64,000 nt of DNA from Deltaproteobacteria bacterium (GTDB taxonomy: Bacteria > Desulfobacterota > Binatia > Binatales > Binataceae). This document shows positions 36,112-44,647 of this stretch, one piece after another. The notes under the pieces were generated by a model that ran no database searches, was not told the origin of the DNA, and saw nothing but the letters and a program-made list of their open reading frames with translations. How positions within the stretch are numbered: position 1 is the first letter of the stretch; each line of letters opens with the position of its first letter. The translations under genes and the position numbers were made by a program. The stretch spans positions 73,859 to 137,858 of the forward strand of contig JAJXYF010000010.1 of the NCBI GenBank assembly GCA_021780755.1, in the 5' to 3' direction.

Positions 36112-36459
36112 TCATTCGGTGTTCTGCTGGCTTTGCAGACTTTCGATTTGCCGGCGCTGGGTTTCGATCTCGCCCTGCTGCTGCTGAATCTGGCTCTGGG
36201 TCTGGTCGTTCTGCACCTGCTGGTTCTGCATCTCGTTGCCGACCGCATAGCCGCCAACCCCGCCGAGACCGCCACCGATTAACGCGCCAGCGGCGGGATG
36301 GCCGACGGCCGCACCGATTATCGCTCCGGTGCCGGCGCCGAGCAGTGCGCCACCGCCCGTACCCATCTCACGATCAGTGAGCGGTTGTCCCGAACATCCG
36401 CCAAGGAAGAGCACAACCGCTAATGCAATTCCGGCGGTCGCAATCCAACCTTTGCGCAT
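36112..36459 (-). CDS. Glycine-zipper lipoprotein
   Basis: Outer-membrane lipoprotein of 115 aa. The start at 36459 has AGGAGG eight bases upstream. The signal peptide ends at LFLGGC. Residues about 34-75 are a glycine-zipper pair (GALLGAGTGAIIGAAVGHPA, GALIGGGLGGVGGYAVG), the YMGG/SlyB-type membrane-inserting hairpin. A Gln-rich helical tail of about 40 residues follows. A paralogue without a lipobox lies upstream. Proteins like this support envelope integrity. Confidence 0.8.
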   Translation of the reverse strand: MRKGWIATAGIALAVVLFLGGCSGQPLTDREMGTGGGALLGAGTGAIIGAAVGHPAAGALIGGGLGGVGGYAVGNEMQNQQVQNDQTQSQIQQQQGEIETQRRQIESLQSQQNTE

Positions 36460-36721
36460 AAAATTTACCTCCTGTTCAGTCGTTCTCACGTTCCTCATCC
36501 CCATGGCCTCGAACGCATTATGGACAGCTTTGATGGGCTGTTTCCATTTAATATACGGCTCAGCGCGCGAATAGTTTCCAACTTTCCGCAACCGTCTCCA
36601 ATTACCCGCGCGCCACCAGCTCATTCGGTCTCGCCGGACTTTTGCAACTTGATGGATTTCGCTGCGTGGTGCGGCGAGTGCGTGCAAAATTCCGTCCTCC
36701 CTCCAGAATGGAAAGCTTCCG

Positions 36722-37066
36722 CTACTCAGTACTCTGAACCTGCTGCAACTGCTGGATTTCCCGGCGCTGATGTTCAATCTGCCGCTGTTGCGAATAGATC
36801 GCCTGCCGGTTTTCGTAGTTCATGTCTTGCTGTTGCTGAAGCTCATGCCCGACCGCATAGCCGCCCACGCCGCCGACGCCCGCCCCGATAAGAGTGCCAG
36901 CCACAGGATGATGGACAGCGGCGCCGACGATCGCCCCGGTGCCCGCGCCAAGCAGTACGCCGACCCCGGTACCCTTTTGAGTCTCGGTAAATTGTGCCGA
37001 GGCGACCGCCGGGAGCGCTGCAATCGCGATGACGAAGGCGCTCGTTGCAATCCAGTTGATTCGCAT
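36722..37066 (-). CDS. Glycine-zipper secreted/envelope protein (paralogue)
   Basis: Protein of 114 aa, collinear with the downstream lipoprotein: a glycine-zipper (GVLLGAGTGAIVGAAVHHPV, GTLIGAGVGGVGGYAVG) then a Gln-rich tail ending in the same QSTE-like motif. Its signal peptide ends in AVASAQ, so signal peptidase I should cut it and it should not be lipidated. GGGAGG lies nine bases before ATG 37066. Duplication with a switch of export type suggests the two proteins act together in different layers, for example inner and outer membrane (inference). Confidence 0.78.
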   Translation of the reverse strand: MRINWIATSAFVIAIAALPAVASAQFTETQKGTGVGVLLGAGTGAIVGAAVHHPVAGTLIGAGVGGVGGYAVGHELQQQQDMNYENRQAIYSQQRQIEHQRREIQQLQQVQSTE

Positions 37067-37143
37067 TGGACCGATCCTCCCCACTTAGTGCCCACGCGGA
37101 GACAAGACAGCAGATTCCATGCCGCCCCTGAATAGATAGTTAA

Positions 37144-37178
37144 TAGCTACATAACATCTATTAGCTAAAAATAGCTAA
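37144..37178. promoter_or_regulatory. AT-rich TAGCTA repeats with hairpin
   Basis: Three TAGCTA copies begin at 37144, 37162 and 37172 in a local AT-rich island. The last two form a perfect 7-bp hairpin, TTAGCTA with TAGCTAA around four A. It lies between the divergently oriented starts and ends upstream of the glycine-zipper gene and may be an operator or promoter region for it. Confidence 0.4.
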
Positions 37179-37306
37179 GATTCGGGATCGATTTGGTCAT
37201 GGTAATCGACTCTTTCGTACAATCATCCATGAGGAGCATTCTGGCTCTCGATAGGGGGAATGAATGAAGCGAATGGAGGCGAAGGCCGAGCGCGGCGCGG
37301 CGACGG

Positions 37307-38125
37307 TCAGGGCACGACAGCGAAGATTCGAGTGGGGGCGCCAGTGCCCTTGCCGATTTTCATTGGAATGCAGAAGAGCATCGCACCGGTCGGCGGCAGC
37401 TTATCGGCGTGAGCGAGGTTCTCGAAGGCGGGTTTGTTGGCACCGAGCCAATGGCGATGCACGGGGAAATCCTTGGAATTACCCGGGTCGATACTCGCCG
37501 TGTCGGTCACGATCGCGATGACGTTGCGATGCTGGAGCAGAAAATCCACGGCCGCGGCCGAATAGCCCGGGAAGCGGAGGTGGGGGACGTCGCCAGGGAG
37601 ATCGGTGCCTAGGTAGCGTTTCTTATCGGGCCAGAAACGGCCCCATCCGGAGCGCGCGACGACGATTGCGCCGTCCGGAATCTGGCCGTGGGCGGCCTCC
37701 CAGCGATTGATGTCGTCAACCGTGAGCATCGTGTCGCGGTCGTTGGCGGCGCGCGCGGAGTAATCGATGACGACGGCAGGGCCGATCATCGCGGTGAGGG
37801 GAACCTGATCAACCGTCATGCCCGCGCGATTGAAATGCACCGGGGCGTCCATGTGAGTACCGCCGTGTTCGGGAGCGGCGTATTTCGCGGCCGAATAGAA
37901 ATAGCCGCCGGGTTCCTCGATGCCGGCATGCTCGAACTCATGGGTAAAGGGATGTTCGGTGGGCCAGTAAATTGTGGTCGCGTCGAAAGGATAGGTGAGA
38001 TCGACGATTTTTGCCGGGTCTATCGAGATGGAAGCGGGCGAAGTGGATGAGGAATCGGCGGCGAAAGCCGATTTCACGACGCCGACGATAGCCAGGATTC
38101 CGATCGCAATTACGGGCAGCTTCAA
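37307..38125 (-). CDS. Secreted cyclase family protein (kynurenine formamidase-like)
   Basis: Metal-dependent hydrolase of 272 aa with an N-terminal signal peptide (about residues 1-22, ending SAFAA). The family signature HGGTHMDAPVHF, near residue 87, carries metal ligands, and the second half has ARSGWGRFWPDKK and VHRHWLGAN. Homologues include kynurenine formamidases and cyclases of polyketides; the export signal argues for a periplasmic role. It lies 91 bp upstream of nothing on its own strand but shares direction with the GGT gene before it, so the two may be cotranscribed. Confidence 0.85.
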   Translation of the reverse strand: MKLPVIAIGILAIVGVVKSAFAADSSSTSPASISIDPAKIVDLTYPFDATTIYWPTEHPFTHEFEHAGIEEPGGYFYSAAKYAAPEHGGTHMDAPVHFNRAGMTVDQVPLTAMIGPAVVIDYSARAANDRDTMLTVDDINRWEAAHGQIPDGAIVVARSGWGRFWPDKKRYLGTDLPGDVPHLRFPGYSAAAVDFLLQHRNVIAIVTDTASIDPGNSKDFPVHRHWLGANKPAFENLAHADKLPPTGAMLFCIPMKIGKGTGAPTRIFAVVP

Positions 38126-38216
38126 ATCAATTTCTCCTGCGCGATAAAACGCTCACGCGCTCCGGCGCGTATGATTTCAATGATTGAGGAACGCGCATCG
38201 CGAGTCTCGATCATGA

Positions 38217-40031
38217 CTACCATCCGATGGCTTGCGCGGGCATCACCACGGCCATCTGGCCGCGCGGATCGGCGCCCCCCTGAAGCAAGCGGCGCGCCGG
38301 ATCGAAGCGGATGCCGAGCACATGGCCCTCGCACCAGGGCGGGCGGGCTTCGACCAGATGGCCACGAGCAGTCAAATCGGCGCGTACATCTTCGCCGATG
38401 CGATCCTCGACGCGGAGCACGCCGGGGCGCGCGTTGTGCGGATAAAAGGTCGAGGGGAAATGCGCGGTCGAGAAGCGTGGCGCCTCGATCGCCTCCTGCA
38501 CGTCCATGCCGAAATCGATGAGGTTGAGGAAGAATTGCAGGGTCCATTGATCCTGCTGATCGCCGCCAGGCGTGCCGAAAGATAGAAACGGATCGCCATT
38601 GCGGGTGGCAAGCGAGGGGGTGAGGGTCGTGCGCGGGCGCTTGCCGGGTTGCAGGGCGTTGGCGTGATGTTCGTCGAGAAAAAAGGTTTGCATCCGCGAG
38701 CCGAGCGGAAAGCCGAGCGTGTCGATGACGGGGGAGCTGGGAATCCATCCGCCGCTGGCGGTGACCGCGATCATGTTGCCATGGCCGTCGGCGGCGGTGA
38801 CGTGGATGGTGCCGGGGCCCCATGAGCGCGCGTCGGCGCCGTTAGTGTTGAGTAGCGGGCGCATTGCGCGCGGATCGCCGGGGCTCTGCTCCATTGAGGC
38901 GCGTCGCGGATCGATCAGCGTGCGGCGCAGGTCGGAATAGCGTTGCGAGAGCAGGCCCTCGAGCGGCACCGGCGTGAATTCGGGGTCGGCGTAATATTGC
39001 TCGCGGTCGGCGAAGGCGAGTTTCGCGGCCTCGACCAGGTGATGGATGTAGTCGGCGGAGTTGTGGCCCATCGCGGCGAGATCGAAGCCTTCGAGCAGGC
39101 GTAGTTGCTGGAGGAAGACCGGGCCTTGCGACCACGGTTGGCATTTGTGGACGGTGACGCCGCGGTAAGCGGCGCTGACCGGCGCCTCGATTTTGGTGGT
39201 GAAGGCGGCGAGGTCGCTGGCCGCGAGCAGGCCGCCATTGGCGTCGGACCAGTTGACGATGTCGCAGGCGATATCGCCGCGATAGAAGCGGTCGCGCGCG
39301 GCGTCGATGGCGGACTCGCGTCCGCGATTGCGTGTGGCGGCCTCGGCGTCGAGCAGACGGTGAAAGAAATTTGCCAGCGCGGGATTGCGGATGAGGTCGC
39401 CGGTATGCGGCAGTTCGCCGCCGGGCATGTAGATGGCGGCGCTGGTCGGCCATTTTTCGCGAAATTTCTTCGCGTTGAAGCGAATCGACGCGGTCCCGAT
39501 CAGACCCGACAGGTCCTGCGGAGTTTCGCCGTCGCCGGCCAGCCCCGGATGCATCGGGATGCCGTCCTCGCAGAGCGCCATCGCAGCCGCGGCGACTTCG
39601 CCGAGCGACATCGTACCGAATTCACGCAGGGCGACCGCGAGCGCGTCGAAGGCGGCGGGGACGCCGGCGGCGAGCAGGCCTTCGGGCGGGATGAGCTTAA
39701 GGCCGAGGGCCCGATAACGATCGATGGTGGCGCTTGCGGGTGCGGTCATGTTGCCGTTGATCGCGACTACGCGGTGCGCATTTGCCAAATAAATGAGCAT
39801 CGGAGCTTCGCCACCAATGGTATGCATGTGCGGATTGACGACGCCTTCGACGAGGGTGGCGGCGACAGCGGCATCAATCGCGTTGCCGCCTTTTGCGAAA
39901 ATGCGGGCGCCGGCCGCAGCCGACAAGTAATGCTCGGTGGCGACCATCGCTTCGCGGCCCATTATCAGCGGATACCATGTGGTCATGCGCATCATCCATT
40001 CTGACGGCGAAAATCGAGGGAGAAACGGCAT
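38217..40031 (-). CDS. Gamma-glutamyltransferase family protein (Ntn hydrolase)
   Basis: Ntn-hydrolase of about 604 aa that would self-cleave into two subunits. The N-terminal MVATEHYLSAAAGARIFAKG then GGNAIDAAVAATL motif fits GGT. The nucleophile threonine of the small subunit should be the Thr in GPGTIHVTAADGHGNMIAVT at about residue 405. The family SFGTPGGDQQ oxyanion segment is present. There is no signal peptide, whereas classical GGTs are periplasmic, so it may be a cytoplasmic acylase-like member. The start at 40031 has GGAGA only 3 bases away; internal ATGs at 39995 or 39992 are alternatives. Confidence 0.87.
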   Translation of the reverse strand: MPFLPRFSPSEWMMRMTTWYPLIMGREAMVATEHYLSAAAGARIFAKGGNAIDAAVAATLVEGVVNPHMHTIGGEAPMLIYLANAHRVVAINGNMTAPASATIDRYRALGLKLIPPEGLLAAGVPAAFDALAVALREFGTMSLGEVAAAAMALCEDGIPMHPGLAGDGETPQDLSGLIGTASIRFNAKKFREKWPTSAAIYMPGGELPHTGDLIRNPALANFFHRLLDAEAATRNRGRESAIDAARDRFYRGDIACDIVNWSDANGGLLAASDLAAFTTKIEAPVSAAYRGVTVHKCQPWSQGPVFLQQLRLLEGFDLAAMGHNSADYIHHLVEAAKLAFADREQYYADPEFTPVPLEGLLSQRYSDLRRTLIDPRRASMEQSPGDPRAMRPLLNTNGADARSWGPGTIHVTAADGHGNMIAVTASGGWIPSSPVIDTLGFPLGSRMQTFFLDEHHANALQPGKRPRTTLTPSLATRNGDPFLSFGTPGGDQQDQWTLQFFLNLIDFGMDVQEAIEAPRFSTAHFPSTFYPHNARPGVLRVEDRIGEDVRADLTARGHLVEARPPWCEGHVLGIRFDPARRLLQGGADPRGQMAVVMPAQAIGW

Positions 40032-40305
40032 TGTCTCCGGCGATCATCCGTATTCGTGTGGCCCTCGTATGTAATCGTGTACCAGACCGGAGGTGCGATA
40101 GCACGGGCGAGATTCGTTTTATGCGGAGAAATTCATGCAAAATGGAAAGGGGTAATGTTCACGGTAGCGGGGAGCGCCGATCGAGTACCGGAGAAGGTAG
40201 CAAATAGCGTCTAACTATTCGGCCCGCGACTTGCTAAGAATATAGTGGACGGGTGGTTGGCAGCAGGTCTGAATTCGCTGGTTGGGTGGGAAAGGCGGTT
40301 GGACT

Positions 40306-40512
40306 ATGGAAACAATTAGCCCTGAATCACTGGTTGGTCGTCATTGTCGGTTGCTGCGCGCGGTGCGCGATAATCAAGGGCGCAATCGCTTCACGGAGCA
40401 GCCATTAATCGTGCGCGAAGTCGATAACCTTGGCCGGCACATGTTGCTGGTACAGTTCGACGACGGCAGCACGACCTTTCTGTTCCCGACCGAAGTCACC
40501 GTGCAGAACTAG
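40306..40512 (+). CDS. Small hypothetical protein
   Basis: A 68-aa protein from ATG 40306 with an AAGGCGG-like ribosome site. It is acidic and compact, with a pattern of short beta strands (HCRLLRAVRD, LIVREVDN, HMLLVQFDDGSTTFLFP) suggesting a small SH3- or barrel-like fold. I do not recognise a family. Codon usage looks native. It stands alone between the GGT gene and the GYD gene. Confidence 0.6.
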   Translation: METISPESLVGRHCRLLRAVRDNQGRNRFTEQPLIVREVDNLGRHMLLVQFDDGSTTFLFPTEVTVQN

Positions 40513-40828
40513 CGTAGCGGGGGCGGGTCGGCATTTCTTAACGAAGGTCGGCTACGGGCGCGGTGATCGGTGTGCGAAGTGGCGGGCGACAGCGATGGAG
40601 AATGATCCGTCGCCAGATATCTGACGCCCTGGCGATCGCACGCCGCTAATTTTTTGGCATTGGTGGGCCACGGCCGGAAAGCGGTCTTGCACGGGCGTTC
40701 CGTCGCTACTCCTCACGCGCTCATCGCGGCTCACCGTTTCGTCGCAGCTCCCGGATGCGTATGATCATCTAATCGCTGGCGCGGTGGGGTGACTGGCCGA
40801 GATTCGCTCGCATCGCGCAGGAGTGGTC
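40513..40828. other. Intergenic region before the GYD gene
   Basis: About 316 bp with no supported gene, repeat or hairpin. It presumably holds the promoter of the following gene; no consensus boxes are clear. Confidence 0.35.
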
Positions 40829-41131
40829 ATGCCGATTTATATCGTGGGCGCCAGGCGCACCGAAAAGGGCCATCAGAGTCTCAAGGAGTTTTCGAGCGTG
40901 ATGGAGCGCGCGACGAAGATTCGCGAGGCCAACGGCGGCAAACTGATTGGCGCCTACGCAACATTCGGACGTTTCGATTTTGTGGTGATTGCGGAGTATC
41001 CGAGCGGTACCGCGATGCAGCGCGCGATGACCACAATGCTCGCCGAAGGGCTCTTTACGATTGAGGTTTCGGAGGCGATGCCGATGAGTGAATTCGTCGA
41101 TATGCTGAAAGAGGACGAATCCCAGCGCTAA
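40829..41131 (+). CDS. GYD domain protein
   Basis: Protein of 100 aa with a dimeric alpha-beta barrel fold. It starts MPIYIV with GCAGGAG five bases before the ATG at 40829, which makes this start better than the GTG at 40823. The mid-segment GAYATFGRFDFVVIAEYP matches the family motif that gives it its name. GYD proteins are widespread but uncharacterised. It is a monocistronic-looking gene. Confidence 0.85.
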   Translation: MPIYIVGARRTEKGHQSLKEFSSVMERATKIREANGGKLIGAYATFGRFDFVVIAEYPSGTAMQRAMTTMLAEGLFTIEVSEAMPMSEFVDMLKEDESQR

Positions 41132-41264
41132 CGCAAGCATACCGCGAGGCGCGCGACGGCTTGTGACGAGAGCGGGCGCGCCAAGCGAAAATAATCGCGA
41201 CATCGACGGATAGGATCGCGCGTGCGCCGACCAGTGGACAGTTACGCGAAGCAGATTCCTGCGC

Positions 41265-41792
41265 CTATTGAGGGTCGCGCAGGAATTCGCGAGCGAGATG
41301 GAGCGCGGCGATGGTTTTGGCGTCAAAGATCTCGCCGCGACTGATCATCGTCATCGCCTCTTCCAACGGAACGCGCTCAACGTCGATCACCTCATCATGA
41401 TCGAGCTCGCGATCGGCGGCGGTCAGATCGCGCGCGAGGTAGAGCGTGATGCGTTCGTCGCAGAAGCTCGGAATCGTGACAATTTGGCCGAGCCGATCCC
41501 ATTGGCGTGCGACGAGTCCCGCCTCCTCGCGCAGTTCGCGCTCGGCACAGTCGCGCGGCGTCTCGCCCGCGTTGATGCAACCGGCGGGGATCTCCTTGAG
41601 CCAGCCGCCGACGGCGTGACGGTACTGCCTGAGCAGAGGGATTTTGCCGTCGGCGTCGAGCGCGACGATCGCGCTCGCGCCGGGATGGCGGATGACGGCG
41701 AGATCGACGGTGATGCCGTTGGGAAGGGCGGCGCTCTCGACGCCGATATCGACGACGCCAAGTTTCAGAATGGGGCGGCGATTGTGGGCCAT
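41265..41792 (-). CDS. ADP-ribose pyrophosphatase-like Nudix hydrolase
   Basis: Nudix hydrolase of 175 aa. The full box GCINAGETPRDCAERELREE continues with AGL at about residues 71-93, with the REXXEEAG pattern intact. LLRQYRHAVGGWLKEIPAG just before it is typical of the NudF/ADP-ribose class, which hydrolyses ADP-ribose to AMP and ribose 5-phosphate. It is convergent with the GYD gene and divergent from the next gene. Confidence 0.9.
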   Translation of the reverse strand: MAHNRRPILKLGVVDIGVESAALPNGITVDLAVIRHPGASAIVALDADGKIPLLRQYRHAVGGWLKEIPAGCINAGETPRDCAERELREEAGLVARQWDRLGQIVTIPSFCDERITLYLARDLTAADRELDHDEVIDVERVPLEEAMTMISRGEIFDAKTIAALHLAREFLRDPQ

Positions 41793-41931
41793 ATAGGCGG
41801 CAAGGTTACATCAGGGCGGCGTGCGAGCCGAGTGCGCTTTGCGTTGCCCGCAGGCCGCTAGCAACGTAAGCTACGGGGCGGTTAGCGGCCGAGATGTTGT
41901 TCGCCGCAAGATTTCAGGAGGATTGGAGTAA

Positions 41932-42657
41932 ATGGCTCGTGTTGGATCCCGGTTGACGCTGTCAGTGGCGATCGCCGCGATATTCATGGTGTGCGGATGC
42001 GAAGGGCAACCGGCGAAGGCGCGGGGCGGCAACACGGCGCTGATGCTGATTGGCTACCAAGGCGACTACCTGGCAGCGAATGGGCGGCTACCGGTCGCGC
42101 AGGATCAGGTCGCGCCGATGATCGAGGCGACCGATGCGATGGTCGATGCGGCGCGCAAGAACGCGGTTGGCGTATTTTATGTCAGTGATGAAGCGAGCCC
42201 CTTCGCGTTGGTCAGCAATCATTATCGCAATCAGGCGACGCCGCGGCTGTGGGCGGGCTCGCAACTGGACGAGAGTGCCAACGTATTTGCGGGGCCTAAT
42301 TTTGCCAAACATCATCGCGACGCATTTAGCAATTCGGCGCTCGAGCCGTGGCTCAACGAGCAGAACGTGGGACGCCTGATAGTCGGCGGCGCCTATGTTG
42401 AACGATCGGTGCTCGCGAGCGTGACGACGGCATTGCGGCTGGGCTACAAGGTGACGGTGGTGAGCGACGCGGTTGCGGGGGCCTCGGACGAGTGGCGTGA
42501 CCATGCGCTGAAGTCGCTCAAGGATGCGGGCGCGGAAATCGAGACCAGCCAGCAGGTAGCGTCGGAGCTGAAGCCCAATGCCACGTTGGGGCTGATCGGT
42601 CCGCTGACAGGAGCGTGGTGGCTGGTCCCGTCGCCGCCGAAGGAAGAGCCAAAGTAA
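41932..42657 (+). CDS. Lipoprotein with degenerate cysteine hydrolase (isochorismatase) fold
   Basis: Protein of 241 aa with a signal peptide ending in the CGC lipobox-like site at about residue 23. The rest aligns with the cysteine hydrolase fold: ALMLIGYQGDYLAANGRLPV, the lysine K126 in FAKHHRDAF, and VGGAYVERSVLASVTTAL with GYKVTVVSDA. Of the catalytic triad only K126 remains. The usual aspartate is Gly41 (IGYQGD instead of IDxQxD) and the nucleophile cysteine is Ser159. It is therefore predicted to be inactive or to have changed function at the membrane. AGGAGG lies ten bases before the ATG. Confidence 0.82.
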   Translation: MARVGSRLTLSVAIAAIFMVCGCEGQPAKARGGNTALMLIGYQGDYLAANGRLPVAQDQVAPMIEATDAMVDAARKNAVGVFYVSDEASPFALVSNHYRNQATPRLWAGSQLDESANVFAGPNFAKHHRDAFSNSALEPWLNEQNVGRLIVGGAYVERSVLASVTTALRLGYKVTVVSDAVAGASDEWRDHALKSLKDAGAEIETSQQVASELKPNATLGLIGPLTGAWWLVPSPPKEEPK

Positions 42658-42719
42658 CGCGCCGCGATTGGTTCGCCGGTTCGCACCAAGCGCGTAAGCG
42701 GTAGTAATTACGAAAGTGA

Positions 42720-42752
42720 AACGCCGCGAGCGGGAAACCCGTTCGCGGCGTT
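42720..42752. terminator. Terminator hairpin between convergent genes
   Basis: A 15-bp stem with one G-T pair and an AAA loop. It lies between the convergent cysteine-hydrolase-like gene (stop 42657) and the aminotransferase gene (stop 42781). T-rich bases follow weakly on both sides, so it probably serves both genes. Confidence 0.7.
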
Positions 42753-42780
42753 CCTTCGTTTGCGTGGGCGCGCGGGCGGC

Positions 42781-43980
42781 TTAGCGTTTGAGCTTCGTGA
42801 GCATCGCGGCAATCCGATCGAAGGCCGCGTTGAGGTTCTCGATCGAGGTCGCGTAGGAAAGCCGCACGTGATGCGGGGCGCCGAAATCGTTGCCGCCGAC
42901 CAGCGCGACATGGGCCTCGCTCAGGACCAGATCGGCAAATGAATTGCCGTCGTCGATGGTCTTGCCGGCCAGGCTCATTCCGATCAGTTCGGAAATATTC
43001 GGGAAAGCATAGAAGGCGCCGCTCGGCACGTTTGGCAGTTTGAAGCCGGGCAGCTTGCGCACGCGCTCGACCACCAGCTCGCGGCGGCGGCGGAACTCCG
43101 CCATCATCGTTTTGATCTCGTCCTGCGGACCGGTCAGCGCTTCGATCGCGGCCGCCTGTGTGATCGAATTGGGGTTGCCGCTGTTTTGGCCCTGCAGGCG
43201 CGAGGCGGCGGCGATTACCTCTTTTGGGCCGGCGGCGAATCCGATGCGCCATCCGGTCATCGCGTAGGCTTTCGACAGCGAGTTGAGCGCGAAGCCCTTG
43301 GCCTTGAGCCGCGGCTCGATCTGGAAGATGTGGGGCACCGCGCCATCGTAAACGATATGCTCGTAAACGTCGTCGGAGAGCACCCACAGGTCGGCCTCGA
43401 GCAGGATTTTCGCAAGCTCGCCGAGTTGGCTGGGCGAGTACACGGCGCCGGTCGGATTCGAGGGCGAGTTCAGGATGATGCCGCGGGTGCGCGGGGTGAT
43501 CGCGCGGCGCAGGCGATCGGGGTCGAGGATGAAGCCGGCATCCTCGGGACATTCGACGAGCCTGGCCTCGGCGCCGGCAAGGTTCACCATCGCGACGAAG
43601 CTGACCCAGGCAGGCGTCGGGATGATGACCTCGTCGCCCTCGTCGAAGAGTGCGGCGATGATGTTGGCCTCGGCTTGTTTGCCGCCGGCTGACGCCATGA
43701 TCTCGGTGATGTCGTAGTCGAGCCCGTTCTCGCGCTTGAGCTTGAGCTTGATCGCTTCTTTCAAGTCGCGGGTGCCGGCGACCGGAGTGTACTTGGTCTG
43801 GCCGGCGTCGAGCGCGCGGCGGGCGGCGTTCTTGATGCGTTCGGGAGTGTCGAAGTCAGGCTCACCGGCGGCGAGCGAGATGACGTCAACGCCGGCGGCC
43901 TTGAGTTCAGTGGCGCGGGTTTCGGCGGCCATCGTGGCGGAGGGCTTGAGCGCGGCGATACGGCGGTTGAGCTTGATCAT
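42781..43980 (-). CDS. Aspartate/aromatic aminotransferase (class I, PLP)
   Basis: PLP aminotransferase of 399 aa of the aspartate aminotransferase Ib group. The PLP lysine is in NSLSKAYAMTGWRIG (about residue 235). SPSNPTGAVYS and the early SLAAGEPDFDTP segment are diagnostic, and the C-terminal arginine in HHVRLSYA binds the substrate carboxylate. Some members are bifunctional prephenate aminotransferases; this cannot be told here. It follows coaD on the same strand after a 136-bp gap. Confidence 0.9.
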   Translation of the reverse strand: MIKLNRRIAALKPSATMAAETRATELKAAGVDVISLAAGEPDFDTPERIKNAARRALDAGQTKYTPVAGTRDLKEAIKLKLKRENGLDYDITEIMASAGGKQAEANIIAALFDEGDEVIIPTPAWVSFVAMVNLAGAEARLVECPEDAGFILDPDRLRRAITPRTRGIILNSPSNPTGAVYSPSQLGELAKILLEADLWVLSDDVYEHIVYDGAVPHIFQIEPRLKAKGFALNSLSKAYAMTGWRIGFAAGPKEVIAAASRLQGQNSGNPNSITQAAAIEALTGPQDEIKTMMAEFRRRRELVVERVRKLPGFKLPNVPSGAFYAFPNISELIGMSLAGKTIDDGNSFADLVLSEAHVALVGGNDFGAPHHVRLSYATSIENLNAAFDRIAAMLTKLKR

Positions 43981-44116
43981 TTGGCTCCACTTCCGGCGCC
44001 GGTATGCGAAGGGCGCCTCAGCGGACGATTTTAGCGGTCACGCGTGTCGGGCGAAACCTCGCGGCGAGACTCGATGAGGCTTTCCGCGCCAGGACGGCCT
44101 GCGAGACCGGAATATT

Positions 44117-44632
44117 TCAGTCGAGCTTGAGCTTCACGCGCAGGCGGTTCATCACGTTTTCGGGCACCAGTTCAGGCAGCCGTTTGCCGTAGCCGGCGAC
44201 CTCCTTGATGAGGCGTGAGGCGGTGAAAAAGAGCTTCGGGTTGGCGAACAGAAAGACCGTCTCGATGGTGCCGATCATCTGCTTGTTCATCTGCGCCATC
44301 TGCAGCTCGTAGTCGAAATCGGTGACGGCGCGGAGGCTGCGGATGATGACGCCGGCGCCGATGCGTTCGGCATAATCGACCGAGAGGCCGCTGAACTTAT
44401 CGACGCGTGCGCGCGGCTCGAGGTCCTTGATGCAGTCGCGGATCATCTCGACGCGCTCGTCGGGCGTGAACAGCGCGGAGTCCTTGTGCGGATTGTAGGC
44501 CACGGCGACGATAACCTCATCGAAGATCATCACGCTGCGGCGAATGATATCGACGTGGCCGTTGTGGATCGGGTCGAAGCTGCCGGGATAGATGGCGATC
44601 GACTTGGTGTGTTCCTTGGGTTTGTTGTACAT
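44117..44632 (-). CDS. coaD: Phosphopantetheine adenylyltransferase
   Basis: CoA pathway enzyme of about 171 aa transferring AMP to 4'-phosphopantetheine. The nucleotide motif YPGSFDPIHNGHVDI lies near the N-terminus; VIIRSLRAVTDFDYELQMAQ and the C-terminal FTASRLIKEVAGYG segment complete the family. ATG 44632 is used; a GTG at 44647 directly after the rsmD stop (TGAGTG) is an alternative with a five-residue extension. It is coupled to rsmD. Confidence 0.94.
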   Translation of the reverse strand: MYNKPKEHTKSIAIYPGSFDPIHNGHVDIIRRSVMIFDEVIVAVAYNPHKDSALFTPDERVEMIRDCIKDLEPRARVDKFSGLSVDYAERIGAGVIIRSLRAVTDFDYELQMAQMNKQMIGTIETVFLFANPKLFFTASRLIKEVAGYGKRLPELVPENVMNRLRVKLKLD

Positions 44633-44647
44633 GCCGACCCGTTCCAC

